A DNA stretch of 64,000 nucleotides from Larkinella terrae (lineage in GTDB: Bacteria > Bacteroidota > Bacteroidia > Cytophagales > Spirosomataceae), in contig NZ_WJXZ01000001.1 of NCBI RefSeq assembly GCF_009668025.1, positions 51,804-115,803 on the forward strand, given 5' to 3'. The position numbers were made by a program, and so were the translations under genes. This document shows, piece after piece, positions 56,550 through 64,000 of the stretch. Each line of letters opens with the position of its first letter. Within the stretch, counting starts at the first letter, position 1. The notes below the pieces were generated by a model that saw nothing but the letters and a program-made list of their open reading frames with translations, was not told the DNA's origin and did not search any database.

Positions 56550-57635
56550 ATGAGAAACCGACTTTTACTCTTCCCGATTTTGCTTTTTGGGCTGGCAGCG
56601 AGTTCCGCATCGGCCCAGACCAACCGGTTGAAACTCGGTTTTGAAAAAGCCGAATTCATCGAAATGCTGCGGGTGGCGGCTGGCCATGTCGACTCCGTGA
56701 CGATTGATTTGCCCCAGCGCTGCAAGAAATTGTACCGCTCGCCGACCGTCGGCCTGGACAACAAGTGGGAACTCTGGCAGCGCGACGACGGCGTCGGTAT
56801 CATCAGCATTCGGGGAACGACCCTCGATCCGCTGGGCTGGGTGGAAAACTTTCATGCCGCGATGGTGCCCGCAACGGGCCAGATTCAACTGAGTTCCACC
56901 GAAACGGTTTCCTATAAACTGGCTAAAAATCCCCGGGCGGGTGTGCACGCCGGTTGGCTGATTGGTACGGTTTATCTCGCCAAAGACATTCTTCCCAAAC
57001 TGGATTCCTGCATTCAGAAAGGGACGAAGGAGTTCATCATCACCGGCGACAGCCAGGGCGGAGCCATTTCCTTTTTGATGAATTCGTACCTGCATAGTCT
57101 ACTGGGAAACCGCCTGCCCGCCGATCTGCAGTTCAAGACCTACTGCATTGCGGCCCCCAAACCGGGTAACCTTTCGTATGCCTACGATTATGAAGTGATG
57201 ACCCAGGGCGGCTGGGCCTTCAACGTGGTGAACTCCGCGGATTGGGTGCCCGAATTCCCGATGACGGTGCAAACGACCGACGATTTCAATTTGACCAACC
57301 CGTTTACGACGCTCAAAAAAGCTATCAAAAAACAGAAATTCATCAACCGGCTGGCCCTCAACTACGTCTTCAACAAGCTGGACAAACCGAGTCGCAAGGC
57401 CCAACGGCGGTATCAAAAAACCCTGGGTGGCTACGTTGGCAAGATCGTGAAGAAAACGCTACCGGATTACCAGCCAGCGGCCTATTTCCCGAGCAGTCAT
57501 TTTGTTCGGGCGGGCCAGACCATTGTGCTGGATGCCGACGAAACGTATTACCAGCAGTTTCCGGTCGAGGAAAAACAGCTGTTTAAAAACCATTTGCTGA
57601 AACCGTATCTGTTTCTTGGCAACCGGTTGAAGTGA
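56550..57635 (+). CDS. Secreted class 3 lipase-like protein
   Basis: A 361-residue secreted protein with signal peptide (LLLFPILLFGLAASSASAQ). The class 3 lipase fold is seen in GIISIRGTTLDPLGWVENF and the nucleophile elbow ITGDSQGGAISFLMNS, where the usual GHSxGG has Asp instead of His. A later Asp in NSADWVPEFP and a His near the C-terminus (SSHFVRAG) could complete the triad. It follows the susCD operon terminator and is probably transcribed with its own promoter. Confidence 0.82.
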   Translation: MRNRLLLFPILLFGLAASSASAQTNRLKLGFEKAEFIEMLRVAAGHVDSVTIDLPQRCKKLYRSPTVGLDNKWELWQRDDGVGIISIRGTTLDPLGWVENFHAAMVPATGQIQLSSTETVSYKLAKNPRAGVHAGWLIGTVYLAKDILPKLDSCIQKGTKEFIITGDSQGGAISFLMNSYLHSLLGNRLPADLQFKTYCIAAPKPGNLSYAYDYEVMTQGGWAFNVVNSADWVPEFPMTVQTTDDFNLTNPFTTLKKAIKKQKFINRLALNYVFNKLDKPSRKAQRRYQKTLGGYVGKIVKKTLPDYQPAAYFPSSHFVRAGQTIVLDADETYYQQFPVEEKQLFKNHLLKPYLFLGNRLK

Positions 57636-57712
57636 CGGTTTTTCGGTCAAATCGCCCGGCCTTTTACAATCAATTCAAATTCCTAACCCGCTTAAAACCG
57701 TAATTCTTCTCG

Positions 57713-58765
57713 ATGAAAATCCAATTTCTAGTTTTCCTGATCACCCTGTTACCTGGTTTTGTTGTGGCCCAAACCGCCAGCGGCATTGTTAAATCCGAGT
57801 TCATTTACGAAACAGCTCCCTTTCCATCCTGCCATGCCTCGACGCTGGCCGAAACACCCCAGGGCGTGGTTGCGGCCTGGTTTGGCGGCACCGCCGAACG
57901 CAATCCTGACGTTGGCATCTGGTTCAGTCGCAAAACCGGAAGTGGCTGGACCACTCCCGTCGAACTGGCCAACGGGATTCAGGCCGAAGGGCCGCGGCAA
58001 CCAACCTGGAATCCGGTGTTGTTTCAGATGCCCAAAGGCCCGCTGCTGCTGTTTTACAAAGTTGGCCCCAGCCCCTCGACCTGGTGGGGCATGCTGATGA
58101 GTTCGACCGACGGCGGCAAAACCTGGACAAAACCCACGCGGCTACCCGACGGTATTGCGGGACCGATCAAGAATAAACCGGTTTTGCTGGCTTCCGGCAA
58201 ACTGCTCTGCCCGTCGAGCAGCGAAGACAACGGCTGGCGGCTGCACATGGAAAGCAGCACCGACGGCGGAAAAACCTGGCAAAAAACCGCTGCGCTGAAC
58301 GACGGTAAAGAATTCAGCGCCATTCAGCCCAGTATATTGTTCCATCCCAACGGGCGGTTACAACTGCTGTGCCGGAGTAAGAATAAGCAAGTGCTGGAAG
58401 CCTGGTCGGACGACGGCGGAACCAACTGGACGGCGTTGAAACCGACGGAATTACCCAATCCGAACTCCGGAACGGATGCCGTAACGCTCCGCGACGGTCG
58501 GCAGTTGCTGGTCTATAACCATACGCCGAAAGGACGTTCACCGCTGAACGTGGCCATATCGCCCGATGGCAAACGCTGGCAGGCGGCTGCGGTGTTGGAA
58601 AATGAACCCGGTGGGGAGTTTTCGTATCCGGCGGTGATTCAAACTCGAGACGGTTTGGTGCACATTACTTACACGCATCACCGCAAGAAGATAAAATACG
58701 TGGTGCTCGATCCGGCCAAACTGAAACTGGCTGACATTCAGAATGGACAATGGCCGAATCCGTAA
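57713..58765 (+). CDS. Sialidase/BNR-repeat family exo-glycosidase-like protein
   Basis: A 350-residue secreted six-bladed beta-propeller of the sialidase superfamily. Signal peptide FLVFLITLLPGFVVAQ is followed by at least three Asp boxes: SSTDGGKTWTKP, SSTDGGKTWQKT and WSDDGGTNWTAL. The N-terminal PFPSCHASTLAETPQG is typical of the exo-alpha-sialidase-like group common in Bacteroidota, many of whose members act on non-sialic substrates. It lies 77 bases after the lipase gene, perhaps co-transcribed, and converges on the anti-sigma gene across a hairpin. Confidence 0.85.
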   Translation: MKIQFLVFLITLLPGFVVAQTASGIVKSEFIYETAPFPSCHASTLAETPQGVVAAWFGGTAERNPDVGIWFSRKTGSGWTTPVELANGIQAEGPRQPTWNPVLFQMPKGPLLLFYKVGPSPSTWWGMLMSSTDGGKTWTKPTRLPDGIAGPIKNKPVLLASGKLLCPSSSEDNGWRLHMESSTDGGKTWQKTAALNDGKEFSAIQPSILFHPNGRLQLLCRSKNKQVLEAWSDDGGTNWTALKPTELPNPNSGTDAVTLRDGRQLLVYNHTPKGRSPLNVAISPDGKRWQAAAVLENEPGGEFSYPAVIQTRDGLVHITYTHHRKKIKYVVLDPAKLKLADIQNGQWPNP

Positions 58766-58795
58766 GAAGCGATTCGGAACGATAAATTATAGTAG

Positions 58796-58850
58796 GAGAA
58801 AAGAAGAGAGAGAATAGATGAATGACTAATTCTCTCTTCTTTTCTCTTTT
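58796..58850. terminator. Bidirectional terminator between sialidase and anti-sigma genes
   Basis: A purine-rich hairpin: GAGAAAAGAAGAGAGAGAAT faces ATTCTCTCTTCTTTTCTC, imperfect by two bases, followed by TTTT. The stem lies in the 108-base convergent gap. Confidence 0.75.
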
Positions 58851-58873
58851 GTCTGCTTGTCTACTAGTGGAAA

Positions 58874-59356
58874 TCAGCGCGTGGATTGCTGTTGAATAGC
58901 GGTTTTCAGGCGTTCGATTTCCTGACTCTGGCTGTCGGCTTTGAAGTAATAATACAAACCGGCAATCAGGAAAATTTTGGATAAAATAAATACGGCAATG
59001 AAAGCAATGCGCCAGTATTTATGCACCCGAATGTAGGTATCGCTAAAGGCAACTTCTAAAAAATCCGGTTTTTCGGGTTGAGGTTCAGCGGTTTTCTCGT
59101 GACCATTGACCGACTCCCGTTTCTTAATTTCGGTACCAACTGTTCGGGCTTCTATCAATTCCCAGGTGCCCGGTGGCGGTGGAACTGCGCTATCCAAACA
59201 ATACTGTTCAATTACAATTTCAAGCTCGTTTAATGCGGAAGATACTTCGGGATAAAGCACCTTCATTTCCAACACTTCCCGTTGCTCATCATCGGAAGCT
59301 AATCCCAGCAGATAAGCTTCCAAAACGCCACTTTGTATGTATTGCTGCGTGTTCAA
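58874..59356 (-). CDS. Putative anti-sigma factor, single-span
   Basis: A 160-residue protein. The N-terminus IQSGVLEAYLLGLASDDEQREVLEM matches the RskA-like anti-sigma opening common in Cytophagales, in which a short helical domain binds the partner sigma factor. A C-terminal membrane span lies at about 115-137 (IAFIAVFILSKIFLIAGLYY) followed by a short coiled coil. The large extracytoplasmic domain of typical family members is missing, so this is a short version. It is 13 bases after the sigma-like gene and likely co-transcribed with it. Confidence 0.75.
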   Translation of the reverse strand: MNTQQYIQSGVLEAYLLGLASDDEQREVLEMKVLYPEVSSALNELEIVIEQYCLDSAVPPPPGTWELIEARTVGTEIKKRESVNGHEKTAEPQPEKPDFLEVAFSDTYIRVHKYWRIAFIAVFILSKIFLIAGLYYYFKADSQSQEIERLKTAIQQQSTR

Positions 59357-59369
59357 GTTTTCTGCTTAA

Positions 59370-59819
59370 TTACGATCTGTGAAACATCTGAAAATAATCC
59401 CGAATGGCTCTCAAAATTTCCGGTTTTGAAATGCCGGATTGTTCGGAAATTGCTTCAAATGAATACCCTTGACGAAACGTTAAATCAAAAATAGACTCCG
59501 GTGAATAACTGCCAGTTGACGAAATTGGTTCGATTTGTTCCCGCTGGGCCTGCCCGGTTTTTTCTTTGTATTCAAATGCTTTGGCGCGGGCCATTCGGAT
59601 AATTGTGATCGCCGGACTCACCGCAGGATTTGAAAAAGAAAGTAAATTTACTGATTTAAAAACTTCTAAAAGAACTTCATGAGCCTGATTCTGTGGAAGT
59701 ATTTGTAAAATAATTCCATATGCCATTGCTCCAAATCGATCATATAAGGCGCGCTGATCAATCGGCTTACGTTGACGCCGTAATGCACCATTTTCTGATG
59801 ATCTTTCCAGTTCGTTCAT
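59370..59819 (-). CDS. Degenerate sigma-70-like (ECF-type) factor
   Basis: A 149-residue protein shorter than normal ECF sigma factors (about 170-200). The sigma-2-like part (ALYDRFGAMAYGIILQILP, HEVLLEVFKSV) and the sigma-4-like helix-turn-helix (FRQGYSFEAISEQSGISKPE) are recognisable but divergent. Such pairs of sigma-like gene plus RskA-type anti-sigma recur in Cytophagales. The divergent ileS gene is on the other side of a 312-base spacer. Whether it still directs RNA polymerase is uncertain. Confidence 0.7.
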   Translation of the reverse strand: MNELERSSENGALRRQRKPIDQRALYDRFGAMAYGIILQILPQNQAHEVLLEVFKSVNLLSFSNPAVSPAITIIRMARAKAFEYKEKTGQAQREQIEPISSTGSYSPESIFDLTFRQGYSFEAISEQSGISKPEILRAIRDYFQMFHRS

Positions 59820-60131
59820 GCCATACCGTATTTATAAAACAAAACCGAATTACCCACAGATCCTGTCCACTTAACCAAAGGTTTAATTCGCTTCTGCTCT
59901 TATTTAATCTTTGTCTCTCGTTTCCAGTCTTCTAACAGCAAACTTGATACCAACTCAGTAGTAAAAGTATAGAAAACTTTTCAACTAATTACACATTTAC
60001 CAGACAAATAAGACGAACACAAATTGCTTGCTTAAGCAAAAAAAGGAAAGCCGGGTTGTACTTTCCGGTAGTGCGGTGCGTTCCGCCCAATTTTCCGTAT
60101 CTTTGCGCTTGATTTCAACTACCAGACTATC
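59820..60131. other. Divergent promoter region between sigma-like gene and ileS
   Basis: A 312-base spacer, AT-rich on the sigma side. It carries a TATCTTTG box at 60098-60105 for ileS. No ORF or repeat noticed. Confidence 0.5.
60098..60105 (+). promoter_or_regulatory. Candidate -7 box for ileS
   Basis: TATCTTTG matches TAnnTTTG and lies 27 bases before the GTG start. Confidence 0.5.
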
Positions 60132-63860
<3,729 letters not shown>

Positions 63861-63892
63861 ATATACCATTTAAAGTATATATGCATCTTTTC

Positions 63893-63999
63893 TGGTCGCG
63901 TAGCGACTCAATGTTTATTGCATGCGTTTCCAAAGCACATCCTTTTGGTCGCGGAGCCGACCAACCACGCCGCATTTTTTAGGGAGCGACGCGACCCCA
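63893..63999. repeat. Cluster of GGTCGCG-type palindromic repeats downstream of ileS
   Basis: Three related units occur within about 107 bases: TGGTCGCGTAGCGACTCA (63893-63910), TTGGTCGCGGAGCCGACC (about 63945-63962) and GGGAGCGACGCGACCCCA (63982-63999). Each is a short palindrome around GTCGCG/GCGAC. They start 33 bases after the ileS stop and probably continue past the window edge. Possible termination or REP-like elements. Confidence 0.7.
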
Positions 64000-64000
64000 C

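Noticed and set aside
63861..64000. A CRISPR array at the window end, because of repeated GTCGCG units.
   Set aside because: The units are short, imperfect, variably spaced and in mixed orientation, and there are no cas genes.

Overview
The window looks like a chromosomal segment of a Bacteroidota bacterium, most likely order Cytophagales (Spirosoma/Larkinella-like). Support comes from a SusC/SusD pair, a hybrid one-component/two-component regulator (HTCS), LytS/LytTR pairs, AraC regulators with a Bacteroidota-type N-terminal domain, a degenerate sigma/anti-sigma pair, promoter boxes of the TAnnTTTG type, an almost complete lack of Shine-Dalgarno sequences, and moderately high GC. I saw no tRNA, rRNA, CRISPR array, insertion sequence or prophage. 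The genus is inference.

Layout. 1-8702: a surface-glycan block with two GT9 (heptosyltransferase-like) genes, a NodU/CmcH-type O-carbamoyltransferase, a GT2 enzyme, two GT4-like glycosyltransferases, a GH1-like enzyme and an unannotated 34-residue acidic peptide gene. 9235-18693: a signalling block with an AraC regulator, a three-PAS histidine kinase, a single-domain response regulator, a second kinase with an RsbR-like N-terminus, an HTCS protein, and a 39-residue membrane peptide. 19031-24737: an outer-membrane protein, OsmC, a LytS/LytTR pair, a Tat-exported class V aminotransferase and a small secreted protein. 25002-31485: KatG, pirin divergent from an HxlR regulator with tandem operator-like sites, and an IorAB-type molybdenum hydroxylase. 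31687-47804: housekeeping and envelope genes (Prc protease, FKBP, AtpA-AtpG, zinc ribbon, YceI, DUF4136 lipoprotein, M23 lipoprotein, LytTR regulator, amino acid permease, dihaem cytochrome c, GH20 hexosaminidase, a DUF6134-like secreted protein). 48182-58765: a SusCD locus whose accessory enzymes are alpha/beta hydrolases rather than glycosidases, then a class 3 lipase and a sialidase-family protein. 58874-63860: a sigma/anti-sigma pair and ileS.

The most unusual thing I see is ileS. Its reading frame carries three segments that look foreign to a core tRNA synthetase: two short palindromic repeat elements translated in frame (60786-60856 and 62865-62941) and a block of about 450 bases with strikingly AT-rich codon use (about 61741-62190) that also lengthens the protein. 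A relative of the second palindrome lies between susC and susD (51251-51316), so a dispersed palindromic element family appears to be active or once active in this genome. A different palindromic repeat family, GGTCGCG-AGCGACC-like, appears three times after ileS at the window end.

Other regulatory signals include a 12+6+12 palindrome overlapping the presumed -33 box of susC, three roughly 18-bp-periodic CTAT...ATAG sites before hxlR, and a set of symmetric AAAACCG...CGGTTTT terminators that can serve both strands.
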